From Archivesica marissinica (Eukaryota > Mollusca > Bivalvia > Venerida > Vesicomyidae), in assembly GCA_014843695.1 (NCBI GenBank), contig CM026397.1, positions 34,478,596 through 34,542,595 on the forward strand: 64,000 nt of DNA, given 5' to 3'. The notes under the pieces are model-generated. The model had not been told where the DNA came from. It searched no databases and saw only the letters and a list, made by a program, of their open reading frames with translations. Each line of letters opens with the position of its first letter. The stretch's first letter is position 1. Made by a program: the position numbers and the translations under genes. Of this stretch, positions 44,605 through 58,806 are shown in pieces.

Positions 44605-47600
44605 TCCAATGTAATGTAACTCTGTACACACAATTCCAATGTAACTCTGTATACACAATTCCAATGTAACTCTGTACACACAATTCCAATGTAAATCTGT
44701 ATACACAATTCCAATGTAAATCTGTACACACAATTCCAATGTAACTCTGTACACACAATTCCAATGTAACTCTGTACACATAATTCCAATGTAACTCTGT
44801 ACACACAATTCCAATGTAGCTCTGTACACACAATTCCAATGTAAATCTGTACACACAATTCCAATGTAACTCTGCACACACAATTCCAATGTAAATATGT
44901 ACACACAATTCCAATGTAAATATGTACACACAATTCCAATGTAACTATGTACACACAATTCCAATGTAAATCTGTATACACAATTCCAATGTAACTCTGT
45001 ACACACAATTCCAATGTAAATCTGTACACACAATTCCAATGTAACTCTGTACACACAATTCCAATGTAAATATGTACACACAATTCCAATGTAACTATGT
45101 ACACACAATTCCAATGTAACTTTGTACACACAATTCCAATGTAACTATGTACACACAATTCCAATGTAACTCTGTACACACAATTCCAATGTAAATATGT
45201 ACACACAATTCCAATGTAACTATGTACACACAATTCCAATGTAACTCTGTACACACAATTCCAATATAACTATGCACACACAATTCCAATGTAAATATGT
45301 ACACACAATGCCAATGTAACTATGTACACACAATTACAATGTAAATATGTACACACAATTCCAATGTAACTATGTACACACAATTCCAATGTAAATATGT
45401 ACACACAATTCCAATGTAAATATGTACACACAATTCCAATGTAAATCCGTACACACAATTCCAATGTAAATATGTACACACAATTCCAATGTAAATCTGT
45501 ACACACAATTCCAATATAAATATGTACACAAAATTCCAATGTAACTATGTACACACAATTCCAATGTAAATATGTACACACAATTCCAATGTAAATATGT
45601 ACAACAATTCCAATGTAAATCTGTACACACAATTCCAATGTAAATATGTATACACAATTCCAATGTAAATCTGTACACACAATTCCAATGTAAATATGTA
45701 CACACAATTCCAATGTAAATCTGTACACACAATTCCAATGTAACTCTGTACACACAATTCCAATGTAAATCTGTACACACAATTCCAATGTAACTCTGTA
45801 CACACAATTCCAATGTAAATATGTACACACAATTCCAATGTAACTATGTACACACAATTCCAATGTAAATCCGTACACACAATTCCAATGTAAATATGTA
45901 CACACAATTCCAATGTAACTATGTACACACAATTCCAATGTAAATCTGTATATACAATTCCAATGTAACTCTGTACACACAATTCCAATGTAAATCTGTA
46001 CACACAATGCCAATGTAACTCTGTACACACAATTCCAATGTAAATATGTACACACAATTCCAATGTAAATATGTACACACAATTCCAATGTAAATATGTA
46101 CACACAATTCCAATGTAACTCTGTACACACAATTCCAATGTAAATCTGTACACACAATTCCAATGTAAATATGTACACACAATTCCAATGTAAATCCGTA
46201 CACACAATTCCAATGTAAATATGTACACACAATTCCAATGTAAATCTGCACACACAATTCCAATATAAATATGTACACAAAATTCCAATGTAACTATGTA
46301 CACACAATTCCAATGTAAATCCGTACACACAATTCCAATATAAATATGTACACACAATTCCAATGTAAATCTGTACACACAATTCCAATGTAAATCTGTA
46401 CACACAATTCCAATGTAACTATGCACACACAATTCCAATGTAAATATGTACACACAATGCCAATGTAACTATGTACACACAATTCCAATGTAAATATGTA
46501 CACACAATTCCAATGTAAATATGTACAAACAATTCCAATGTAAATCCGTACACACAATTCCAATGTAAATATGTACACACAATTCCAATGTAAATCTGTA
46601 CACACAATTCCAATGTAAATATGTACACACAATTCCAATGTAAATATGTACAAACAATTCCAATGTAAATCCGTACACACAATTCCAATGTAAATATGTA
46701 CACACAATTCCAATGTAAATCTGTACACACAATTCCAATGTAAATCTGTACACACAATTCCAATGTAACTCTGTACACACAATTCCAATGTAACTATGTA
46801 CACACAATTCCAATGTAAATATGTACACACAATTCCAATGTAACTATGTACAAACAATTCCAATGTAAATCTGTACACACAATTCCAATGTAAATATGTA
46901 TACACAATTCCAATGTAAATCTGTACACACAATTCCAATGTATCTCTGTACACACAATTCCAATGTAAATCTGTACACACAATTCCAATGTAACTCTGCA
47001 CACACAATTCCAATGTAACTCTGTACACACAATTCCAATGTAAATATGTACACACAATTCCAATGTAACTATGTACACACAATTCCAATGTAAATCCGTA
47101 CACACAATTCCAATGTAAATATGTACACACAATTCCAATGTAACTATGTACACACAATTCCAATGTAAATCTGTATATACAATTCCAATGTAACTCTGTA
47201 CACACAATTCCAATGTAAATCTGTACACACAATTCCAATGTAACTCTGTACACACAATTCCAATGTAAATATGTACACACAATTCCAATGTAAATATGTA
47301 CACACAATTCCAATGTAAATATGTACACACAATTCCAATGTAACTATGTACACACAATTCCAATGTAAATCTGTACACACAATTCCAATGTAAATATGTA
47401 CACACAATTCCAATGTAACTCTGTACACACAATTCCAATGTAACTATGTACACACAATTCCAATGTAACTCTGCACACACAATTCCAATGTAAATATGTA
47501 CACACAATTCCAATGTAACTATGTGCACACAATTTCAATGTAACTCTGTACACACAATTCCAATGTAACTATGCACACACAATTCCAATGTAAATATGTA

Positions 47601-50600
47601 CACACAATTCCAATGTAAATATGTACACACAATTCCAATGTAACTATGCACACACAATTCCAATGTAAATATGTACACACAATTCCAATGTAACTATGCA
47701 CACACAATTCCAATGTAAATATGTACACACAATTCCAATGTAACTCTGTACACACAATTCCAATGTAAATCTGTACACACAATTCCAATGTAAATATGTA
47801 CACACAATTCCAATGTAACTATGTACACACAATTCCAATGTAAATCCGTACACACAATTCCAATGTAAATATGTACACACAATTCCAATGTAAATCTGTA
47901 CACACAATTCCAATATAAATATGTACACACAATTCCAATGTAACTATGTACACACAATTCCAATGTAAATCCGTACACACAATTCCAATGTAAATATGTA
48001 CACACAATTCCAATGTAAATCTGTACACACAATTCCAATGTAAATCTGTACACACAATTCCAATGTAACTCTGTACACACAATTCCAATGTAAATCTGTA
48101 CACACAATTCCAATGTAACTATGCACACACAATTCCAATGTAAATATGTACACACAATGCCAATGTAACTATGTACACACAATTACAATGTAAATATGTA
48201 CACACAATTCCAATGTAAATATGTACAAACAATTCCAATGTAAATCCGTACACACAATTCCAATGTAAATATGTACACACAATTCCAATGTAAATCTGTA
48301 CACACAATTCCAATGTAAATATGTACACACAATTCCAATGTAAATCTGTACACACAATTCCAATGTAACTCTTTACACACAATTCCAATGTAAATCTGTA
48401 CATACAATTCCAATGTAACTCTGTACACACAATTCCAATGTAAATCTGTACACACAATTCCAATGTAACTCTGTACACACAATTCCAATGTAACTATGTA
48501 CACACAATTCCAATGTAAATATGTACACACAATTCCAATGTAAATATGTACACACAATTCCAATGTAAATATGTACACACAATTCCAATGTAACTATGTA
48601 CACACAATTCCAATGTAAATCTGTACACACAATTCCAATGTAAATATGTACACACAATTCCAATGTAAATCTGTACACACAATTCCAATGTAAATATGTA
48701 CACACAATTCCAATGTAACTATGTACACACAATTCCAATGTAAATCCGTACACACAATTCCAATGTAAATATGTACACACAATTCCAATGTAAATCTGTA
48801 CACACAATTCCAATGTAAATCTGTACACACAATTCCAATGTAACTCTGTACACACAATTCCAATGTAAATATGTACACACAATTCCAATGTAACTATGCA
48901 CACACAATTCCAATGTAAATATGTACACACAATGCCAATGTAACTATGCACACACAATTCCAATGTAAATATGTACACACAATTCCAATGTAACTATGTA
49001 CACACAATTCCAATGTAAATCTGTACACACAATTCCAATGTAAATCTGTACACACAATTCCAATGTAACTCTGCACACATAATTCCAATGTAACTCTGTA
49101 CACACAATTCCAATGTAAATATGTACACACAATTCCAATGTAACTATGTACACACAATTCCAATGTAAATCCGTACACACAATTCCAATGTAAATATGTA
49201 CACACAATTCCAATGTAAATATGTACACACAATTCCAATGTAAATCTGTACACACAATTCCAATGTAACTCTGTACACACACTTCCAATGTAAATATGTA
49301 CACACAATTCCAATGTAAATATGTACACACAATTCCAATGTAAATCTGTACACACAATTCCAATGTAACTATGTACACACAATTCCAATGTAACTATGTA
49401 CACACAATTCCAATGTAACTGTGTACACACAATTCCAATGTAACTATGTACACAAAATTCCAATGTAACTCTGTACACACAATTCCAATGTAAATATGTA
49501 CACACAATTCCAATGTAAATATGTACACACAATTCCAATGTAACTCTGTACACACAATTCCAATGTAACTATGTACACACAATTCCAATGTAACTCTGTA
49601 CACACAATTCCAATGTAACTCTGTACACACAATTCCAATGTAAATATGTACACACAATTCCAATGTAACTATGTACACACAATTCCAATGTAAATCCGTA
49701 CACACAATTCCAATGTAACTATGTACACACAATTCCAATGTAACTTTGTACACACAATTCCAATGTAAATATGTACACACAATTCCAATGTAACTATGTA
49801 CACACAATTCCAATGTAACTATGTACACACAATTCCAATGTAACTATGTACACACAATTCCAATGTAACTTTGTACACACAATTCCAATGTAACTCTGTA
49901 CACACAATTCCAATGTAACTATGTACACACAATTCCAATGTAACTCTGTACACACAATTCCAATGTAACTATGTACACACAATTCCAATGTAACTATGTA
50001 CACACAATTCCAATGTAAATCTGTACACACAATTCCAATGTAACTATGTACACACAATTCCAATGTAACTATGTACACACAATTCCAATGTAACTTTGTA
50101 CACACAATTCCAATGTAACTATGTACACAAAATTCCAATGTAACTCTGTACACACAATTCCAATGTAAATATGTACACACAATTCCAATGTAAATATGTA
50201 CACACAATTCCAATGTAAATATGTACACACAATTCCAATGTAATATGTACACACAATTCCAATGTAAATCTGTACACACAATTCCAATGTAAATCTGTAC
50301 ACACAATTCCAATGTAAATATGTACACACAATTCCAATGTAAATATGTACACACAATTCCAATGTAAATCTGTACACACAATTCCAATGTAACTCTGTAC
50401 ACACAATTCCAATGTAACTATATACACACAATTCCAATGTAACTTTGTACACACAATTCCAATGTAACTATGTACACACAATTCCAATGTAACTCTGTAC
50501 ACACACTTCCAATGTAAATATGTACACACAATTCCAATGTAACGCTGTACACACAATTCCAATGTAAATCTGTACACACAATTCCAATGTAACTCTGTAC

Positions 50601-52412
50601 ACACAATTCCAATGTAAATATGTACACACAATTCCAATGTAAATATGTACACACAATTCCAATGTAACTCTGTACACACAATTCCAATGTAACGCTGTAC
50701 ACACAATTCCAATGTAACTCTGTACACACAATTCCAATGTAACTCTGTACACACAATTCCAATGTAAATATGTACACACAATTCCAATGTAACTATGTAC
50801 ACACAATTCCAAAGTAACTTTGTACACACAATTCCAATGTAACTCTGTACACACAATTCCAATGTAACTATGTACACACAATTCCAATGTAACTCTGTAC
50901 ACACAATTCCAATGTAACTATGTACACACAATTCCAATGTAACTATGTACACACAATTCCAATGTAACTATGTACACACAATTCCAATGTAAATATGTAC
51001 ACACAATTCCAATGTAACTATGTACACACAATTCCAATGTAACTCGGCACACACAATTCCAATGTAACTATGTACACACAATTCCAATGTAACTATGTAC
51101 ACACAATTCCAATGTAAATATGTACACACAATTCCAATGTAAATATGTACACACAATTCCAATGTAACTCTGTACACACAATTCCAATGTAACTCTGTAC
51201 ACACAATTCCAATGTAACTCTGTACACACAATTCCAATGTAACTCTGTACACACAATTCCAATGTAACTCTGTACACACAATTCCAATGTAACTCTGTAC
51301 ACACAATTCCAATGTAACTATGTACACACAATTCCAATGTAACTATGCACACACAATTCCAATGTAACTATGTACACACAATTCCAATGTAAATATGTAC
51401 ACACAATTCCAATGTAATATGTACACACAATTCCAATGTAATGTTTTGTTTGTTATGTACACACAATTCCAATGTAATTGTAAACAATTCCAATGTAACT
51501 TGTCACACAATTCCAATGTAAATCTGTACACACAATCCAATGTAACTCTGTACACACAATTCCAATGTAAATATGTACACACAATTCCAATGTAAATATG
51601 TACACACAATTCCAATGTAAATATGTACACACAATTCCAATGTAACTATGTACACACAATTCCAATGTAAATCTGTACACACAATTCCAATGTAAATCTG
51701 TACACACAATTCCAATGTAACTCTGTACACACAATTCCAATGTAACTCTGTACACACAATTCCAATGTAACTATGTACACACAATTCCAATGTAACTCTG
51801 TACACACAATTCCAATGTAAATATGTACACACAATTCCAATGTAATATGTGCACACAATTTCAATGTAACTTGTACAAACACACATTCCAATGTAATATG
51901 TACACACAATTCCAATGTAATATGTACACACAATTCCAATGTAACTATGTACACACAATTCCAATGTAAATATGTACACACAATTCCAATGTAACTATGT
52001 ACACACAATTCCAATGTAAATATGTACACACAATTCCAATGTAACTCTGTACACACAATTCCAATGTAAATATGTACACACAATTCCAATGTAAATATGT
52101 ACACACAATTCCAATGTAACTATGTGCACACAATTCTGTTGTTTTGTTTGTTTTGTTTGTTTTTTTGTTTTGTTTGTGTTGAATGTAAATCTGTACACAC
52201 AATTCCAATGTAAATATGTACACACAATTCCAATGTAAATCTGTACACACAATTCCAATGTAAATATGTACACACAATTCCAATGTAAAATCCTACAACA
52301 ATTCCAATGTAATTGTACACACAATTCCAATGTAAATATGTACACACAATTCCAATAAATCTGTACACACAATTCCATGTAAATATGTAACACAATCAAT
52401 ATAATATGCCAC
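44605..52412. repeat. 25-bp satellite, 7.8 kb
   Basis: About 310 copies of TTCCAATGTAAATCTGTACA plus CACAA. Two positions vary largely independently: TAAAT or TAACT, and then A or C before TGTAC, giving four common unit types (AAT-A, AAT-C, ACT-A, ACT-C) plus a TCCGTAC type. ACT types dominate from about 49350 to 51400. Copies decay at the right end (51420-52412), with 20-24-bp units and an inserted TTGTTTTGTTTG stretch at 52137-52182. The LELCVHIYIGIVCT frames come from 3 x 25 bp = 25 codons. Confidence 0.97.
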
Positions 52413-52416
52413 ACAA

Positions 52417-52801
52417 TCACTTTAGATAGGTTTCTGACCGGAATTTTCAATTCTCACAGCTGCATCATGTTCCCCCAAGCCGTGAGAATTGAAAGTCACC
52501 TCAGAAAATGCATAATACTGAGCTAATATTGGTAAATTTAGACTTGGCATAATGTTGTCATGCTGGTCAAGTGAGCTAGTTATCTCACCACTTCATATGA
52601 TGCCTGAGGGTCACTTTAGATAGGTTTCTGACCGGAACTTTCAATTCTCACAGCTTCAGCATTTTTCCCCAAGCCGTGAGAATTGAAAGTCACCTCAGAA
52701 AATGCATAATACTGAGCTAATATTGGTAAATTTAGACTTGGCATAATGTTTTCATGCTGATCAAGTGAGATAGATATCTCACCACTTCATATGATGCCTG
52801 T
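52417..52801. repeat. 194-bp tandem repeat running into the gap
   Basis: Two near-identical copies starting TCACTTTAGATAGGTTTCTG at 52417 and 52611. Each contains an inverted pair, CAATTCTCACAGC and GCCGTGAGAATTG, able to form a hairpin. The second copy reaches the N run, so the copy number is unknown. Confidence 0.9.
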
Positions 52802-53801
52802 NNNNNNNNNNNNNNNNNNNNNNNNNNNNNNNNNNNNNNNNNNNNNNNNNNNNNNNNNNNNNNNNNNNNNNNNNNNNNNNNNNNNNNNNNNNNNNNNNNN
52901 NNNNNNNNNNNNNNNNNNNNNNNNNNNNNNNNNNNNNNNNNNNNNNNNNNNNNNNNNNNNNNNNNNNNNNNNNNNNNNNNNNNNNNNNNNNNNNNNNNNN
53001 NNNNNNNNNNNNNNNNNNNNNNNNNNNNNNNNNNNNNNNNNNNNNNNNNNNNNNNNNNNNNNNNNNNNNNNNNNNNNNNNNNNNNNNNNNNNNNNNNNNN
53101 NNNNNNNNNNNNNNNNNNNNNNNNNNNNNNNNNNNNNNNNNNNNNNNNNNNNNNNNNNNNNNNNNNNNNNNNNNNNNNNNNNNNNNNNNNNNNNNNNNNN
53201 NNNNNNNNNNNNNNNNNNNNNNNNNNNNNNNNNNNNNNNNNNNNNNNNNNNNNNNNNNNNNNNNNNNNNNNNNNNNNNNNNNNNNNNNNNNNNNNNNNNN
53301 NNNNNNNNNNNNNNNNNNNNNNNNNNNNNNNNNNNNNNNNNNNNNNNNNNNNNNNNNNNNNNNNNNNNNNNNNNNNNNNNNNNNNNNNNNNNNNNNNNNN
53401 NNNNNNNNNNNNNNNNNNNNNNNNNNNNNNNNNNNNNNNNNNNNNNNNNNNNNNNNNNNNNNNNNNNNNNNNNNNNNNNNNNNNNNNNNNNNNNNNNNNN
53501 NNNNNNNNNNNNNNNNNNNNNNNNNNNNNNNNNNNNNNNNNNNNNNNNNNNNNNNNNNNNNNNNNNNNNNNNNNNNNNNNNNNNNNNNNNNNNNNNNNNN
53601 NNNNNNNNNNNNNNNNNNNNNNNNNNNNNNNNNNNNNNNNNNNNNNNNNNNNNNNNNNNNNNNNNNNNNNNNNNNNNNNNNNNNNNNNNNNNNNNNNNNN
53701 NNNNNNNNNNNNNNNNNNNNNNNNNNNNNNNNNNNNNNNNNNNNNNNNNNNNNNNNNNNNNNNNNNNNNNNNNNNNNNNNNNNNNNNNNNNNNNNNNNNN
53801 N
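52802..53801. other. Assembly gap (1000 N)
   Basis: Exactly 1000 Ns, a conventional placeholder of unknown true size. It separates two different tandem arrays, so the missing DNA is probably more satellite. Confidence 0.99.
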
Positions 53802-54972
53802 TAGAGAGAACTAGCAGGCAGCATGTGACTTAGAGAGAACTAGCAGGCAGCATGTGACTTAGAGAGAATTAGCAGGCAGCATGTGACTTAGAGAGAACTA
53901 GCAGGCATGTGACTTAGAGAGAACTAGCAGGCATGTGATTTGAGAGAACTAGCAGGCAGCATGTGACTAGAGAGAACTAGCAGGCATGTGACTTAGAGAG
54001 AACTAGAGGCATGTGACTTAGAGAGAACTAGCAGGCATGTGATTTAGAGAGAACTAGCAGCATGTGACTTAGAGAGAACTATCAGGCATGTGACTTAGAT
54101 AGAACTAGCAAACTAGCAGGCATGTGACTTAGAGAGAACTAGCAGGCAGCATGTGACTTAGAGAGAACTAGCAGGCAGCATGTGACTTAAAGAGAACTAG
54201 CAAGCATGTGACTTAGAGAGAACTAGCAGGCAGCATGTGACTTAGAGAGAACTAGCAGGCATGTGACTTAGAGAGACTAGCAGGCATGTGACTTAGAGAG
54301 AACTAGCAGGCAGCATGTGACTTAGAGAGAACAGCAGGCAGCATGTGACTTAGAGAACTAGCAGGCATGTGACTTAGAGAGAACTAGCAGGCAGCATGTG
54401 ACTTAGAGAGAACTAGCAGGCATGTAACTTAGAGAGAACTAGCAGGCATGTGACTTAGAGAGAACTAGCAGGCAGCATGTGACTTAGAGAGAACTAGCAG
54501 GCAGCATGTGACTTAGAGAGAACTAGCAGGCAGCATGTGACTTAGAGAGAAATAGCAGGCAGCATGTGACTTAGAGAGAACTAGCAGGCAGCATGTGATT
54601 TAGAGAGAACTAGCAGGCATGTGACTTAGAGAGAACTAGCAGGCATGTGACTTAGAGAGAACTAGCAGGCAGCATGTGACTTAGAGAGACTAGCAGGCAT
54701 GTGACTTAGAGAGAACTAGCAGGCAGCATGTGACTTAGAGAGAACTAGCAGGTAGCATGTGATTTAGAGAGAACTAGCAGGCATGTGACTTAGAGAGAAC
54801 TAGCAGGCATGTGACTTAGAGAGAACTAGCAGGCATGTGACTTAGAGAGAACTAGCAGGCAGCATGTGACTTAGAGAGAATTAGCAGGCAGCATGTGACT
54901 TAGAGAGAAATAGCAGGCAGCATGTGACTTAGAGAGAACTAGCAGGCAGCATGTGACTTAGAGAGAGACATG
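53802..54972. repeat. 30/27-bp minisatellite
   Basis: About 40 copies of TAGAGAGAACTAGCAGGCAG plus CATGTGACTT (30 bp), mixed with 27-bp copies lacking one CAG-like triplet (GCAGGCATGTG). Several copies have 1-2-bp deletions, so no long frame survives. Confidence 0.96.
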
Positions 54973-55292
54973 TGACAAGCTGAATGTGAAACACAGTTCT
55001 TTCACAATCAATACTGTAAGTATATATATATACTTTTGACGACAGTAATGAATCACCTGAATCAATGGGTGCTCAAAAATGAGAAGCTTAACATCCGATC
55101 GGGGTGATTTGAATGAAATGTTACGAGCTCTACTTTCTAGGAGAAATAAGAAAAAGATTACACATTTGTTGTATGTTCATTTCGCCTACAGTGTGAACAG
55201 CAGTCAACTTTCCACTATAAACCTGAGCTCAAAATAGGCAGAGAGGCAGCTCGACAGAAAGACCACTTCTCACAAATCACTCTCTAGCTCCA

Positions 55293-55508
55293 GTCCGACA
55301 ATTTGCAGTGGTTAGCACGCTCGCTTCTCAACAATGCAACCCGGGTTCGATCCTCAGACAGGGAAGCATGTGAGATGGCACGGTGGCCGCCTGATTCCGA
55401 TAGGTGGGTTTTCTCTTACAAGAATGACCGCATACGCTTTCCTCCGCACCAACAAGAGTGATTAATATAAAGTTCTTAAAGCTTGTTCCGCAATCGTTGT
55501 AAAATAAC
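55293..55508 (+). mobile_element. V-SINE, diverged
   Basis: Degraded A-box region (GTCCGACAATTTGCAGTGG), intact B box GGGTTCGATCC, partly deleted V core (GGTGGGTTTTCTCTTACAAG), tail GAGTGATTAATATAAAGTTC. The loss of CCGGGTACTCCGGTTTCC marks this as the oldest V-SINE in the window. Confidence 0.85.
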
Positions 55509-55677
55509 AGAAAGACAGGGAAACAGATTAGAAAATCGGAGAAAATATAAAGTTGATTAATGATATGGTTTCCATGGGCATAAAAGGGTTCAATTATTTG
55601 ATGGTAATGCCATCAGACATCCCTGAAAGTACCGTATATGTTCGCCCATAACTCGACCGTAAAACATATATTTTACA

Positions 55678-56502
55678 TACCGTATTTAGCTGTGTATAGT
55701 GCGCTACCGTGCATAGTGCGCACCCACGATCTGGCACGAAAATCGGCGGAAAAACTGAGTTCCTATGTATACTGCGCACGTGAAAAACGCAATTTTCCAA
55801 GTCAAAATTTAACATTTCTCAAGAATCGCTAAAAATTGTGTTCCGTGATTTTTACAACTTATATTAATCACTCGAGATATACCTCATCGAGTAACGCACT
55901 CGGTCACACCTGCTCAAATTTCTCGACACGTTCTCAAACATCTCAACACGTTCTCAAACATGTCAGCAGATGCTCAAACTTCTCAACACGTGAAGCCTAC
56001 CTAATTAACTGGGACCCATTGTGAAAGGTTTGTCGAAATTAAGTATCGCTACAATCAATTGAAATACTGCAGCCAAAAAAGTTTTTTTTTATGCAATGCA
56101 TTGTACATTGTACGGCGAAGTACGCGAAAAGTACGGGAAATATTACATACGATAAAACCACGTGATGTTATCAAATCGCCATTTTTATGCATTTACCTTT
56201 TCAATTAAATTCATCAAAGTTTGCCAAAATAAACGAAATATATGCTAATTTTGTGGTCTTATTCATTTGATTTATTTATATAGACTATCGGCAACTGGTT
56301 TTAATAGCTAGTTTATAACGATTGTCGAATGTAACAACTTATAGAATGACGTGGGCCGTTCGGGTCGAATTTCAGTTTTTTCACGAAATTTTGGTCCGGA
56401 AAAAAATGTCCTGATGTCTGTACTGGTGTATAATGCGCAGTAGATAAAATGGATGAGGATTTCAGTAAGAAATGTGCGCACTATACACAGCTAAATACGG
56501 TA
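55678..56502. mobile_element. TA-flanked DNA transposon derivative (CCGTATTTAGCTGTG ends)
   Basis: TACCGTATTTAGCTGTGTAT (55678) and its inverse at 56476-56502 share 27 bp, with TA at both outer edges. The interior has a second GCATAGTGCGCACCC-type motif, a solo V/C-type SINE tail complement (ACAACTTATATTAATCACTC, about 55855) and a CTCAACACGTTCTCAAACAT repeat. No transposase frame. TA ends suggest the Tc1/mariner group. Confidence 0.75.
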
Positions 56503-56649
56503 CACAATCATAATTAACTTTTCCTGAAAATTTGTGTTCCTTAAAATCTCTCAAACCAGTTATGATCAACAGATGGTGGAGAGAAAAGGTCAAAGTAATA
56601 GATACACTGTTAACAGGACTAGGTTGTTTTCAAATCAAACATAAATTGA

Positions 56650-57185
56650 AAATTAAAAGATTTTTTTCGTATGACTCGCTACAATGGATAAATTTAGAGT
56701 ACTTATTTTAGTAAAAACGGTCGACTTATTTCCGAGTATATATGGTACTGTTAAATATCCAGTATGTTGCATATATCAGGGTTCATTCTAGGTCAGAATT
56801 TTTGGGAGAAGTAAGAAAGCGCGTGATCGCTTCCTTAAATGGTGTTCTTTAATATACTTTTGCAAAATAGGGTTAAAATGCACAGTACAACCATTAAATA
56901 CAACATTTGAATAGAAGGAATGCTTTATAATGGGCCAGTGTATCTTACTAGACCAAATTTTGTTTGAAAATCATAAAAAAACCAAAACAAAGTTGTTTTT
57001 TTTTCAAATTTAGGGCGAAGTCAGGGTCCCTAGGGCGACTATTTCCCACATTGCCCACATCGCCCTCTAGAATGATCCCTGATATATATAACAGTACTGT
57101 ATATACTTGGTTATAAGTCGAACATTTTTGCTAAAATAGTACTCAAAATTTATCCATTGTAGCAAGTCATATGAAAAAAATCTTA
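56650..57185. mobile_element. Inverted-arm element split by a hAT-like MITE
   Basis: The ~95-bp left arm (AGATTTTTTTCGTATGACTC, CTACAATGGATAAATTT, GTATATATGGTACTGTT) is inverted at about 57092-57182. The centre is occupied by the element at 56777-57081. Non-coding; probably a TIR element with a later insertion near its middle. Confidence 0.65.
56777..57081 (-). mobile_element. hAT-like MITE (CAGGGTTCATTCTAG), copy 1
   Basis: The ends CAGGGTTCATTCTAG and CTAGAATGATCCCTG are inverted repeats; flanks GCATATAT and ATATATAT share 6 of 8 bases. Contains GGGCGAAGTCAGGGTCCCTA. Matches the copies at 63364 and 63772 in opposite orientation. Confidence 0.8.
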
Positions 57186-57418
57186 TATATATAAGCGACA
57201 GACAGAAAACAAAACCTGACATACAATATGAGAACACGCAATGCAACACGATCCAACAACTTGTCTTAACCGCGTTGAAAGTTGATACGACTAAACATGA
57301 GACTCTCAACTCGGCATCAGTTAGTTTACATCAATACACTGTTGTCACGTTAAAGACAATTTGTATCGGGTTGCAGAGGGTTGTGATATGGGTATTAGAT
57401 TATACGATATGAGTATTA

Positions 57419-57766
<348 letters not shown>

Positions 57767-58806
57767 CTACCTCTACACACCACATACATGTACATAACGT
57801 TAATAGCAAATCTACATAACTACCTCTACGCACAACATACATGTACATAACGTTAATAGCAAATCTACATAACTACCTCTACACACCACATACATGATGT
57901 TAATAGCAAATCTACATAACTACCTCTACACACCACATACATGTACATAACGTTAATAGCAAATCTACATAACTACCTCTACACACCACATACATAACGT
58001 TAATAGCAAATCTACAAACTACCTCTACACACCACATACATGACGTTAATAGCAAATCTACATAACTACCTCTACACACCACATACATGTACATAACGTT
58101 AATAGCAAATCTACATAACTACCTCTACACACCACATACAAAACGTTAATAGCAAATCTACAAACTACCTCTACACACCACATACATGTACATAACGTTA
58201 ATAGCAAATCTACATAACTACCTCTACACACAACATACATGTACATAACGTTAATAGCAAATCTACATAACTACCTCTACACACCACATACATGTACATA
58301 ACGTTAATAGCAAATCTACATAACTACCTCTACACACAACATACATGTACATAACGTTAATAGCAAATCTACATAACTACCTCTACACACCACATACATG
58401 TACATAACTTTAATAGCAAATCTACATAACTACCTCTACACACCACATACATGTACATAACGTTAATAGCAAATCTACAAACTACCTCTACACACAACAT
58501 ACATGTACATAACGTTAATAGCAAATATACATAACTACCTCTACACACCACATACATGTACATAACGTTAATAGCAAATCTACAAACTACCTCTACACAC
58601 AACATACATGTACATAACGTTAATAGCAAATCTACATAACTACCTCTACACACCACATACATAACGTTAATAGCAAATCTACAAACTACCTCTACACACC
58701 ACATACATGACGTTAATAGCAAATCTACATAACTACCTCTACACACCACATACATGTACATAACGTTAATAGCAAATCTACATAACTACCTCTACACACC
58801 ACATAC

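Noticed and set aside
44557..52104. Many minus-strand frames with LELCVHIYIGIVCT repeats
   Set aside because: Low-complexity translation of the 25-bp satellite, with broken frames and no start or domain logic.
52787..53824. Open frames across the N run
   Set aside because: Translation of 1000 unknown bases; no information.
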